DNA of 54,764 nt from Planctomycetota bacterium (GTDB lineage Bacteria; Planctomycetota; Planctomycetia; Gemmatales; Gemmataceae), in the NCBI GenBank assembly GCA_016873095.1, contig VGYC01000023.1, positions 1-54,764 on the forward strand, in the 5' to 3' direction. Below the pieces are notes generated by a model. It made no database searches and was not told the origin of the DNA. It saw nothing but the letters and a program-made list of their open reading frames with translations. Numbering within the stretch: position 1 is the first letter of the stretch; each line of letters begins with the position of its first letter. A program made the translations under genes and the position numbers. Positions 9,083-16,821 of this stretch are shown piece by piece.

Positions 9083-10126
9083 ATGACCCGACTGATCCTG
9101 ATCCTGACCGGTCTCGCTCTTCTGCCGAGTGCCGGCTGGGCGCAGCCGACTTCGCCGCTGGAGAAGTACCGGAAACTGCGATTTCCTGCCAGGGACGAGA
9201 ACTTCGCGAAAGGCTGGCAAGAGCGCGTCGCGCTGGAGTACGAGATCATCAATGCCGCCGATCTCAGGGCGCTGCGGAACGCGCTCAAGGACGCGGACCC
9301 CTTCGTGCGCGCGATGGCCGCCCGTGCGCTTGGAATTCGGGGAGACAGGGACTCGGCCGATACGCTCGCGGAACTGGTCAGTGGCGACAAGGAGTATTCG
9401 GTCCGCCTGCGGGCGGTCGAGTCGCTGGGGTATCTGAGGATGAAGCCCGAGGCCATCCAGCGGGCGATCAAGGACCGCAACCCCGGCGTGAGCTGGGTGG
9501 CCAAGCTGGCCGCCGATCAGCTCAAGAGCGAGACGGACCACGCCAGGCAACTCCGCGAGGCCTATGCGACGCCCATCAAGCGCGAGGCCATGGGGACCGC
9601 CAAGGTCGGCCAGCCTGCGCCGGACTTCACCGCACTCACGTGCGATGGCAAGCCCTTCAAGCTGTCCACGGTCCTCGGGAAGAAGCCCATTGCCATCTAC
9701 TTCGCGGCCTACGACGGCTGAGGCGGGTGAATGCACCAGCAGGCGCAGTTGCGCCTCAAGAAGGACGAGGTCGAGAAGCTGGGAGCAGACGTGTATGTGG
9801 TGCTGGCGATGGACCTCCACCGGACGCGAGTGTTCAAGGAGGAAAATCGGTTGCTGTCCACGTTCAAGGGGCCGTTCTCCAGGGAGAAGAGCCTGGTATA
9901 CGCGACGGCCTTGTCGGACCCGGCCGGGTACGCATCGGCGCTCTACGGGGTTGCCCGGAAGTGTCTGCGCTGGGGCGCCTGGGTCGAGAATCAACCGCAC
10001 TGGATTGTCATCGATCGCAAGGGGACCATCACGTTCATGCTCGAACCCAGGTTCGATACGCCGACCGCGTACGAAAAGGACGTGGACCAGGTGCTGGAGG
10101 CGCTGAAGAAGGCGGCTCTTCGCTGA
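9083..10126 (+). CDS. exported HEAT-repeat/redoxin selenoprotein, SelL-like, with UGGU active site (two in-frame TGA)
   Basis: Read as one 347-residue protein with TGA at 9719-9721 and 9728-9730 decoded as Sec213 and Sec216. The frame before and after is the same (648 bases from ATG 9083 to 9731). Parts: signal peptide 1-20; HEAT-like helical repeats about 60-148 (DPFVRAMAARALG, YSVRLRAVESLG); redoxin domain from about 175 (VGQPAPDF, KPIAIYFAAYDG), then U-G-G-U where peroxiredoxin/thioredoxin-like proteins have CxxC. The rest of the fold follows: QLRLKKDEVEKLGADVYVV, HWIVIDRKGTITF. The SelL branch of Prx-like proteins carries a UxxU diselenide motif. ATG follows a GGGAG nine bases upstream. 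No base change is needed to join the halves. The alternative is two adjacent nonsense mutations. Sec machinery is not in this window. Confidence 0.72.
9741..9756 (+). promoter_or_regulatory. candidate bacterial SECIS hairpin
   Basis: AGGCGC (9741-9746) and GCGCCT (9751-9756) form a perfect 6-bp stem closing the loop AGTT, with G at loop position 2 (base 9748). Bacterial SECIS elements are short stem-loops inside the coding region with a small apical loop carrying a G near its start, about 16-37 bases after the UGA. Here the loop G is 17 bases after the second TGA and 26 after the first, so one hairpin could serve both. A competing 7-bp pairing, TGAGGCG (9719-9725) with CGCCTCA (9752-9758), would bury the first TGA. 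Confidence 0.5.
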
Positions 10127-10146
10127 ACGGTGCATACAACAAGCGC

Positions 10147-11142
10147 ATGAAACTCCTACTCTATCCCACCGTGGCCGAGGAGCGTCTGGCCAGGATTCGC
10201 GAGGCAGCCGGGCCGATGATCGTCGTCCAGGCGGCCGATGAGTCGCAGGCAATTGACGAGATTGCTGACGCCGATGCGCTTTTTGGCTATCTGACCCCTG
10301 CGATGCTGGAGGCCGCGACACGGTTGCGCTGGGCACAGGCGCCGACCGCCAGCATGGAGAAGTACCTGTATCCGCAGCTGGTCGAGTCGCCGGTCATTGT
10401 GACGAACATGCGCGGCATCTTCAGCGACGTCATCGCCGACCATGTGTTTGCCTTCATCCTCTGCTTCGCCAAGAACTTTCACACGTACATTCGCCAGCAG
10501 ATGCGCTGCGAGTGGCACATGCTGGGCCGGGACCCGGGCGAACTGCCGGGATACGGCGGCCCGGGCGAGGTCCATGCCTCCGATCGCGCGGCGATCACTC
10601 TTGCCGACTGTACGCTTGGCGTCGTCGGCCTGGGCGGGATCGGCGCTGAGACGGCGCGGCGCGGCCTGGCGTTCGGCATGCGCGTCCTTGGCAGTGATCC
10701 GAAGATGGCGGCGCCGCCGGGCGTGGGCTTCGTTCCGGCGAATCGGCTCGACGATTTGCTGAGCCAGAGCGACTTTGTCGTCATTGCCGCGCCGCACACG
10801 CCGGAGACATGCAAGCTCTTCAATCGCGAACGCATCCGCAAGATGAAACGGACGGCCCATCTCATCAATGTCGGCCGCGGCGTCATCGTCGATCTTGCGG
10901 ATCTGACCGCGGCACTCGAGGCCGGGGAGATTGCCGGCGCGGGGCTGGATGTGTTCGAGACCGAACCGTTGCCGGCCAATCATCCACTCTGGCGCATGCC
11001 GAACGTGATCATCACGCCGCACTGCGCCGCCGCCTCGCCGCGCGTGCCGGAGCGGCACCTGCAAGTGCTGCTCGACAACCTCCGTCGCTTCGTCGCAGGG
11101 CAGCCGCTATGCAACATCGTTGACAAGCGAATGTGGTGCTAG
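10147..11142 (+). CDS. D-2-hydroxyacid dehydrogenase, NAD(P)-binding
   Basis: 331 residues. The Rossmann motif GLGGIGAETARRG is near residue 160. The catalytic set follows: Arg in NVGRGVIVDL, Glu in FETEPLPANHPLW and His in ITPHCAAAS. It should interconvert a 2-keto acid and a D-2-hydroxy acid in the cytoplasm; the substrate is not predictable, but the N-terminal catalytic half resembles glyoxylate/hydroxypyruvate-type enzymes. The ATG at 10147 is 20 bases after the stop of the redoxin gene; a long in-frame upstream extension overlaps that gene and is a shadow. No strong ribosome site is seen, which fits translational coupling. Confidence 0.88.
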   Translation: MKLLLYPTVAEERLARIREAAGPMIVVQAADESQAIDEIADADALFGYLTPAMLEAATRLRWAQAPTASMEKYLYPQLVESPVIVTNMRGIFSDVIADHVFAFILCFAKNFHTYIRQQMRCEWHMLGRDPGELPGYGGPGEVHASDRAAITLADCTLGVVGLGGIGAETARRGLAFGMRVLGSDPKMAAPPGVGFVPANRLDDLLSQSDFVVIAAPHTPETCKLFNRERIRKMKRTAHLINVGRGVIVDLADLTAALEAGEIAGAGLDVFETEPLPANHPLWRMPNVIITPHCAAASPRVPERHLQVLLDNLRRFVAGQPLCNIVDKRMWC

Positions 11143-11207
11143 CGAGGAACCTTGCATTCAAGCGTAGTCGAGATTGGGTGGGGAAGTGCTGAATTAGCTT
11201 TTACCAG

Positions 11208-11282
11208 TCGGGGCGACTGGATTCGAACCAGCGACCTCACGGTCCCGAACCGTGCGCTCTAGCCAAACTGAGCTACGCCCCG
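11208..11282 (-). tRNA. tRNA-Pro(CGG)
   Basis: 75 bases fold as a full cloverleaf. Acceptor CGGGGCG pairs with CGCCCCG, T8 is present and the D arm is GCTC/GAGC. The anticodon stem is CACGG/CCGTG with loop TTCGGGA giving anticodon CGG with G37, and the T arm is GCTGG-TTCGAAT-CCAGT. A73 is present and CCA is not encoded. It reads proline codon CCG. Confidence 0.95.
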
Positions 11283-11331
11283 TCCTTGAAGCTTCCGCTT
11301 ACTGCTTCCGCTTCACGTCAATCTTTGAGTA

Positions 11332-11359
11332 AGAATAACGGGGGCGGCGATTTTGTCAA
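11332..11359 (-). promoter_or_regulatory. sigma70-type promoter of tRNA-Pro
   Basis: On the - strand a perfect TTGACA (11359-11354) is followed after 16 bases by TATTCT (11337-11332), a four-of-six -10. Initiation would be near 11325, giving a leader of about 43 bases before the tRNA. This is the best promoter in the window and lies in an otherwise non-coding stretch. Confidence 0.7.
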
Positions 11360-11450
11360 CCTGGGGTCGCGGGCGGCTTGCCTATCTTGCCCCGACGGCA
11401 TGAAACGGCGGTTGGCAACTGCAGCCGGCAACTGCGGAGGTCCAGCGCGG

Positions 11451-12512
11451 CTAGATCTTGCGTGCTGCTGCGCTTGCGGCTGCGCTCTTCGGCACAGGAA
11501 CCGTGCCGGCCGTGAGGGAGTCCATGATCAGTCCGCGCGTTACGAAGAATGCATGAGCCTCGCGCACGGCGTCGGCGATGCTGGTTGGTTGATAGCCCAG
11601 TTCCGACTTTGCCCTGGAACAATCGGCGCGGCGCTGCATGCGGAGCAAGCGCACGGCGCCGGGAGTGAAGCGACGCGGCACAGCGGGAAAGAAGCGCAGG
11701 GCCTGGTCGACGACAGCGGCGATGCCGGACATCAGTGGGCCGGGCAGCCGCAGCCTTGGCCGGCGCTGCCCTGTGACCTGCTCGAAGATGCCGAGCAGCT
11801 CATCCACGGTGAGGAACTGCGTGCTGAAGATGTAGCGCTGCCCGGGCCGGCCCCTGTCCATCGCCAGCAGATGTCCCTGGACCATGTCGCGAGCCGAGAC
11901 GAACTCGAAGCCGCCAGGGACGTAGGCCCGCAGCCGGCGGTTAGCGAAATCGACGAGCGTGCGGCCCATGCGCGACGGCTTGAAATCGTTGGGGCCCAGG
12001 ATCGCGCAGGACACGGCCACCACCACCGGCAGTCCCTCGGCGACGGCCTTCCAGCATTCATGCTCGACCAGCGCCTTCGAGAAGCCGTAGGGCAGGTTCG
12101 GCTCGAAGGGGTTGAAGAGATCGTCCTCGTTGCAAGGTCGATCCGGCGTGTGGCCGACAGCGCTAAGCGAGCCGGTGACGACGACGCGCTCGACGTCGGC
12201 CTCGCGCGCGGCACGCAGCAGGTTGCGCGTGCCCAGGACGTTGCACTCGAAGATGTCGCGGCGATGCTTGCGATTGCCGGCCAGCGTCGAGACCAGCGCG
12301 GCGCAATGGTGGATGCGCTGGCAGCCGGCGACGGCATTGCGGCAAGCGGCGAGATCGCGCAGGTCGCCGTAGGCCTTTTCGACATCGAGGCCGTCGAGAG
12401 CGGTCAGGTCGTTTTGCTGCCGGACCAGGACGCGGACGCGCTGGCCGTCGTCGAGCAGACGCCGCACCAGGTTGGCGCCGAGATGGCCGGTGCTGCCGGT
12501 GACGAGGAGCAT
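11451..12512 (-). CDS. NAD-dependent epimerase / 3beta-hydroxysteroid-dehydrogenase-like SDR
   Basis: 353 residues of the extended SDR type. The N-terminal MLLVTGSTGHLGANLVRRL is the NAD(P)-binding loop, CNVLGTRNLLRAA and VVTGSLSAVG follow, and the catalytic Tyr-Lys lies in LPYGFSKALVEHE. It most resembles the 3beta-HSD/HpnA/dihydroflavonol-reductase branch that acts on hydroxyl or keto groups of lipids and sugars. The C-terminal 30 residues are Ala/Lys-rich and non-conserved. It starts 17 bases after the end of a broken small gene. It is the last gene of a - strand series with a methyltransferase and two FAD enzymes, suggesting work on an isoprenoid lipid; that pathway role is inference. Confidence 0.85.
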   Translation of the reverse strand: MLLVTGSTGHLGANLVRRLLDDGQRVRVLVRQQNDLTALDGLDVEKAYGDLRDLAACRNAVAGCQRIHHCAALVSTLAGNRKHRRDIFECNVLGTRNLLRAAREADVERVVVTGSLSAVGHTPDRPCNEDDLFNPFEPNLPYGFSKALVEHECWKAVAEGLPVVVAVSCAILGPNDFKPSRMGRTLVDFANRRLRAYVPGGFEFVSARDMVQGHLLAMDRGRPGQRYIFSTQFLTVDELLGIFEQVTGQRRPRLRLPGPLMSGIAAVVDQALRFFPAVPRRFTPGAVRLLRMQRRADCSRAKSELGYQPTSIADAVREAHAFFVTRGLIMDSLTAGTVPVPKSAAASAAARKI

Positions 12513-12529
12513 GAGTTCTGCCAGCGCCC

Positions 12530-12889
12530 TTACTGACTATTTGGCGTCTCAGTGAGGACGGTTGTTGGAAGCGATGCGGGATTCAAGAACCCCATCTCAA
12601 TGGCCGCGGCCTTGTTCAGAATGTATTGCCGAGTGTGGCCGTCACGGATTTCCTCTTGACGCGTCCGCCCCCAATCAACCTGCTGTTGAACAGCCGTCCA
12701 AGCAAACTCATCCCCGGTGAGTCGGGTGAAGTATGCTGCTAATTCACGAAGGACTTCGTGGTAGCGTTCTTTTCGTCCTTCCGGCTAGGATGCCTTGATC
12801 CATTCATCGTGGCTGCCGAACTCCATGACAAGCCTGGAATACATAACCTTCCGAAGATCTTGCGTCCACTTGAGATTCGGGCTGGGCAT
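12530..12889 (-). pseudogene. small hypothetical gene with one internal TAG
   Basis: A frame from ATG 12889, five bases after GGAGAG, runs to TAA 12532-12530. It is broken only by a TAG at 12787-12785 (codon 35). The first part contains NLKWTQDLRKVMYSRLVMEFG and the second ERYHEVLRELAAYFTRLTG and TAVQQQVDWGRTR; both look like one helical, Trp/Arg-rich small protein of about 118 residues. No known family recognised; its style fits restriction/phage-type small proteins but that is a guess. Either a single nonsense mutation, a sequencing error, or two small proteins. It sits between the methyltransferase and SDR genes in the same direction. Confidence 0.55.
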
Positions 12890-12933
12890 TTCGACTCTCC
12901 TCAGCATCAAACGAGATTCCAATTGTCAACCTA

Positions 12934-13836
12934 TCATCCCTTCTGCTTCAGGGCAAGTGACGTAGTTTTTTGCGCGCACCACTGGCCGATGATGAACACG
13001 CCCGCCCGTGCCGCCTTGGAGAGCACCATGCCGCCGTCGGTGAGCAGGCGTAGCGTGGATGGGATGAGCCAGGGGAGCCAGCCGTGCAGGGCGCGGATGA
13101 CGTGGCCGTCGAGCAGTTCCCAGTTGCGGAAGATGTTGCCGTGCTCGGCCATGTTCTGGCAACGGCTCACCGACAGCCCGGCAGCCTTCAGTTGCTCGTC
13201 CAGTTCCACCAGCGAAACCATGTTGGGCACGCTGAACAACCGGCAGATTGGCTCGACGAACTTCTCGTCTTCCTGCGGCGTGGGGTTGTGCTTCTTGAAC
13301 CAGTCCTGGCCGAAGAAGACGCCGCCTGGCTTCAGGACGCGGGCGCATTCCTTGTAGAAGCTCGGCTTGTCCGGCATGTGGCAGCCGGCCTCGAAGAGAT
13401 AGACCGCGTCGAATGAATCGTCCGGGAAATCCATGTGCATGGCGTCGCAGAGCAGGAAGCGAGTCCGGTCGGCCAGGTTGCGCTTGACGGCACGTTCGCG
13501 GGCGATGGCAAGCTGGCTTTCACAGATGTTGACGCCGGTGACATCCACATCGGCGAAATCCGCGATGTTGAGCGCCGGCCCGCCCACGCCGCAGCCGACG
13601 TCGAGCACCTTCATCCCCGGCCGTAGATTGGCCTCCTCCACGAGCTTGCGCTCGGTGCTGACGAGTGCCTGCTCGAGCGGCTCGTCCCCATCGAAGATCG
13701 CAAAGTGGAACGATTCGCTCCACTTCTCGCGATAGGTTTCGGTGATGCGGTCGAAATATTCCGACACCATCGCGCGGTACTGCGTCTTGCGAGCGGCGGG
13801 GTCCTTGATGATCGTCTGAAACTGAGTCTCTTCCAC
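12934..13836 (-). CDS. SAM-dependent methyltransferase, sterol/tocopherol-C-methyltransferase-like
   Basis: 300 residues of class I methyltransferase fold. Motif I is VLDVGCGVGGPALNIA (near residue 80), followed by GVNICESQLAIARERA, DAMHMDFPDDSFDAVY and ARVLKPGGVFFGQDWF. The GVGGPA form of motif I and the PFPDxxFDxVY block are shared with sterol 24-C-, gamma-tocopherol and geranyl-diphosphate methyltransferases. No membrane segment is clear, although residues 255-290 are rather hydrophobic. It lies 180 bases after the geranylgeranyl-reductase-like gene on the same strand; the gap holds a two-hairpin repeat. In this setting an isoprenoid or quinone substrate is plausible, not shown. Confidence 0.82.
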   Translation of the reverse strand: MEETQFQTIIKDPAARKTQYRAMVSEYFDRITETYREKWSESFHFAIFDGDEPLEQALVSTERKLVEEANLRPGMKVLDVGCGVGGPALNIADFADVDVTGVNICESQLAIARERAVKRNLADRTRFLLCDAMHMDFPDDSFDAVYLFEAGCHMPDKPSFYKECARVLKPGGVFFGQDWFKKHNPTPQEDEKFVEPICRLFSVPNMVSLVELDEQLKAAGLSVSRCQNMAEHGNIFRNWELLDGHVIRALHGWLPWLIPSTLRLLTDGGMVLSKAARAGVFIIGQWCAQKTTSLALKQKG

Positions 13837-13854
13837 GGTGATGCTCCTGATGTC

Positions 13855-13937
13855 GTGGCAACAAGCTGCCAGCTTGTCAGCCTTGTGGGGTCATGCCCCC
13901 TGGGTTCGAGCTCGCAAGCTGGCAGCTTGCGGCTACG
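13855..13937 (+). repeat. two-hairpin dispersed repeat, copy 1
   Basis: Unit bounded by GTGGC and GGCTACG. Inside are two palindromes, ACAAGCT-GCC-AGCTTGT and CGCAAGCT-GGC-AGCTTGCG. The outer ends (GTGGC with GCTAC) can also pair, so the unit folds as a three-way junction. Further copies are at 28710 and 41008, all in the same orientation relative to the + strand. Confidence 0.8.
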
Positions 13938-14015
13938 TGGCCTTCGCGTTCGCACGACCCTTGCAAAAGGATTTCTATTCAGACAGGGGTGAGCGAGCGC
14001 GAAACGTAAACAGAA

Positions 14016-15296
14016 TCAGGTGATCATGGCGGGTTTTGGCTTGTCGCGGAACAGGCTGCGGCGCACCGCTTCCCAGAGGATCGGGCCGGTGACGGCGGGA
14101 CGGAGGAACTCGGTCTTTGGCTTGGCCCCGGTCATGACGGCGCCCCACTCGGCGAGGAAGCCGGCGCCGCGGCGCTGCGTGACGGCCGCACAAGCATCCA
14201 GAAACACGGGGAACTTGCCGCATGCCTTGGCCATCCAGCGCGCCCAGGTGAAATCCCGGCCAAAGGAGCGCTGCCAGCGCGCCTGATACTTCTTGAGGAA
14301 CGATGCGCGCAGGTTGTTGGCGGCAAACGCCTCGACCAGCGTCTGGGCGGCCAACTCGGCGGCGTCCATCGCATACTGGATGCCCTCGCCGGTGAGCGGG
14401 TCGATGTGCCCGGCCGCATCGCCCACAATCAGCAGGTGATCGCCGTAGCTGCGTGGAATGCCGCCGAGGCGCAGGCCGGCGCCGCGCATTTTGTCCAGCT
14501 CGGCGCGGGGGCCGAGGGCCTTTTTCACATCCGGATCGTTCTGGATCAGCCAGTGATGCATGCGTTGCAGATCGGGAGATGTGCAACGGCCGCCGGGGAT
14601 GATGTAGCAGGCGAAGTTTAGCTCGTCGCCGGCCTCGCGAAACAGGGCACAGTAGCCGGGCAACAAGTCGCGTGGATAGAAGACCACGCCGTCGGCCTCG
14701 AAGTCGCAGGTGCCGGCCTTGACGTAGGACCTGCTGCACACCGCGTCCGCCGGCGTCTTGACGATGCCCAGCGACTGCGCCAGCGCGGAGGACGCCCCAT
14801 CGCACGAGACCAGCACCCGGGCGCGATAGGTGGGCAGATGGGCGCCGCGGCCGTGGATGGTCCACGTGCCGTCCTTGCGAGAAAACTCCGCCCCGGCGAC
14901 GGTGTAATTCTCGACAAGGTTGGCGCCGGCGGCCTGGGCGGCGCGGGCGATCTTCTCGTCCAGCACCTTGCGCTTGATGGCGATGACCAGCGAGCCGTCG
15001 GTGTGCGGCGCCGAGTTGCCGATGAACGTGAGCCGCGACGGGCTGACCATGCCGCCGACTTCGGCCCAGCGGCCCTTGCCCTCGGCAAGAATCTGCTGCA
15101 GGACGCCCATGCGGCGGAGATGCACCTGGGCCCGGCTGCACACGGCGTCGCCGCAGATCTTGTCGCGCGGAAACTCCTTGCGCTCGAGCAGCAGGACATG
15201 CTTGCCCTGGCCGGCAAGGTAGTAGGCGCACGTTGACCCGGCGGGTCCGGCGCCGACGATGGCGACGTCGTAAACGGTAGCGCTTGTCAGAGCCAT
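14016..15296 (-). CDS. geranylgeranyl-reductase-family FAD oxidoreductase
   Basis: 426 residues. The FAD Rossmann motif VAIVGAGPAGSTCAYYLA (near residue 10) is followed by FPRDKICGDAVC, and GDAAGHIDPLTGEGIQYAMDAA near residue 290. That layout defines the geranylgeranyl-reductase family, which saturates isoprenoid chains or otherwise acts on lipids at the membrane surface. The ATG at 15296 overlaps the stop of the upstream FAD gene (15289-15287) within ten bases, so the two are translationally coupled. A longer upstream frame overlaps that gene and is a shadow. Whether it reduces a prenyl chain or a related lipid is not decided by sequence. Confidence 0.87.
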   Translation of the reverse strand: MALTSATVYDVAIVGAGPAGSTCAYYLAGQGKHVLLLERKEFPRDKICGDAVCSRAQVHLRRMGVLQQILAEGKGRWAEVGGMVSPSRLTFIGNSAPHTDGSLVIAIKRKVLDEKIARAAQAAGANLVENYTVAGAEFSRKDGTWTIHGRGAHLPTYRARVLVSCDGASSALAQSLGIVKTPADAVCSRSYVKAGTCDFEADGVVFYPRDLLPGYCALFREAGDELNFACYIIPGGRCTSPDLQRMHHWLIQNDPDVKKALGPRAELDKMRGAGLRLGGIPRSYGDHLLIVGDAAGHIDPLTGEGIQYAMDAAELAAQTLVEAFAANNLRASFLKKYQARWQRSFGRDFTWARWMAKACGKFPVFLDACAAVTQRRGAGFLAEWGAVMTGAKPKTEFLRPAVTGPILWEAVRRSLFRDKPKPAMIT

Positions 15297-16657
15297 TTGG
15301 TTCCTTGCAGGCGTTGCAGAGATCCCAGAACTTTCTTGAGCTTCGACTTCTCGGGCGCGACCGAGTCGGTATGGTCCTCGCCGGACATCTCCGCTTCCCC
15401 TGTCGCCAGCCAGCCAAGCCACCAGGCAAAGCCCTTCAAGGCGCGGGCGGTCTGCTTCCAGTCCATGGACAGCAGCGAGTCCTGCAGGACCTGCTGGGCA
15501 GCCTGCACGAGGACACGGACAAAGGCTCGGTGAAACTGTGCCGTGTCGGTCTCCTCGCCGGACAGCAGGCGCATGGTGCGGCGACTCTCGACGGGGCAGT
15601 GCCGCCATGTCTGGAAGATAGCGTGTCGCAGTGCCAGCGAGGCCACGTCGTTTTGCGTGAAGACACGATACAGCGAGTTGGCCAGCAGTTCCGCCGCCCC
15701 GCTCTGCGCCGTCCGCACGCGCCGGTAATCGGAAAACGACTTGCATTCCGCGAGATAGTAACCGTCCATGAAGCCTAGGGTCATGCCGACGGCAGTGAGC
15801 GGGTGATAATGGCCGACCGCGTCGCCGACAAGGGCAAGCCCAGGCCGGCCGTAATGCGCTCGCGACCGGCGCTGGTTGGAGGCCCAGGCAATCGGACGGT
15901 CGGCGAGTGCTTGCCGGAAGGCGCCGCGCCAGATCTCCGGCAAGGCCGGCTCAAAGGCAGCGTGCAACGATTCCTGGTCCTTCTCCATCCGACCGGGCGG
16001 GACATCGAGAAAGAGACGCACCTTGCTGGGGCCGATGCGGCAGGCGAGAATCGGCCCCGGGCCGCCGAGCAAGACCTGGCCGAAACCCTCGTGCAACAGC
16101 TGCACATCGTCAAGCAGGACGCCGGCCATCGATGAGACATAGTGACGCTGATCCTTCAGTCCAAGGCTGGCGCGCGCCAGCGACGACCGGCCGTCAGCGC
16201 CGACGATGAGGTCCGCTTGCACCGTGCGGCGCTGTCCGTTCTCATCTGCGAAGGTGACACGCTGGCCTGCGATGGCCAGTGCGTGACCGCTGGAGACAAA
16301 GTCGATGAAGTTGTGCCGGCTGGCTGCCGCGCGCAACGCCGAGACGAGCGCGACGTGCTCGCAGGTGAAGCCACATGCGCCATCGGGATATTGCAGCAGG
16401 ATCGGCTCGGATCCATCCGCGGGAAAGACTGCGAAGCCATGGCCCTGGTAACCGCTGCCCACGAGATCGCCGAGGCCGAGGCTCTCGAGAATGTGGACGC
16501 CGGTAGGATGCAGGCATTCGCCGGCCAGCCGATGTGACGAGCGCGGGTTGCCTTCGAGAAGGAGGACGCTGGCGCCTTTGCGGGCGAAGGCCAGCGCTGT
16601 CACGCAGCCAACAGGGCCGGCGCCAATAACCAGAATGTCAGTCGAGCGCGCTGTCAC
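15287..16657 (-). CDS. FAD-dependent monooxygenase, squalene-epoxidase-like
   Basis: 456 residues from the GTG at 16657, which leaves six residues before DILVIGAGPVGCVTALAFARKG; an in-frame GTG at 16708 is an alternative. LIVGADGRSSLARASLG and VGDAVGHYHPLTAVGMTLGFMDG complete the FAD site. The HPLTxxGMT block, and after it LLANSLYRVFT...LRHAIFQTWRHCP...LLSG, match the C-terminal order of squalene monooxygenases, which epoxidise squalene at the membrane. The usual NMRHPLTGGGMT is changed to HYHPLTAVGMT, so the true substrate may differ. Overlaps and is coupled to the geranylgeranyl-reductase-like gene. UbiH-type hydroxylase is the other option. Confidence 0.75.
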   Translation of the reverse strand: MTARSTDILVIGAGPVGCVTALAFARKGASVLLLEGNPRSSHRLAGECLHPTGVHILESLGLGDLVGSGYQGHGFAVFPADGSEPILLQYPDGACGFTCEHVALVSALRAAASRHNFIDFVSSGHALAIAGQRVTFADENGQRRTVQADLIVGADGRSSLARASLGLKDQRHYVSSMAGVLLDDVQLLHEGFGQVLLGGPGPILACRIGPSKVRLFLDVPPGRMEKDQESLHAAFEPALPEIWRGAFRQALADRPIAWASNQRRSRAHYGRPGLALVGDAVGHYHPLTAVGMTLGFMDGYYLAECKSFSDYRRVRTAQSGAAELLANSLYRVFTQNDVASLALRHAIFQTWRHCPVESRRTMRLLSGEETDTAQFHRAFVRVLVQAAQQVLQDSLLSMDWKQTARALKGFAWWLGWLATGEAEMSGEDHTDSVAPEKSKLKKVLGSLQRLQGTKWL

Positions 16658-16792
16658 CGGGTACCCATTGCTAGAGTTCCAGTCCTGGAAACATGCTTGC
16701 GCTATCACGCGCGCCTGCTCGCAAGCCGCTTGCCTCCTAATATATGATTCGCCATACTGGAAAACACCTCACACAGCCTGCTCAAGCCAGCG

Positions 16793-16810
16793 GCGGCCTG
16801 GGGAGGCCGC
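16793..16810 (-). terminator. hairpin between two - strand genes
   Basis: GCGGCCT (16793-16799) and AGGCCGC (16804-16810) form a 7-bp GC-rich stem with a four-base loop, 12 bases after the stop of the beta-lactamase/VanX gene. There is no T tract on the - strand side (one lies on the + side), so it is only a possible terminator or transcript end protector. Confidence 0.4.
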
Positions 16811-16821
16811 TTTCTTGACGG

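Noticed and set aside
9731-10126. Separate small gene starting at ATG 9731
   Set aside because: It begins in the middle of a redoxin fold, directly after the second TGA and in the same frame as the upstream gene, and has no ribosome site; it is the second half of one selenoprotein.
9640-10146. In-frame extension of the dehydrogenase gene far upstream
   Set aside because: It overlaps the redoxin gene in another frame, and the protein from 10147 already has a complete N-terminus.
12785-12787. TAG as pyrrolysine codon
   Set aside because: No methylamine methyltransferase context and no Pyl genes in sight; a mutation or error is simpler.
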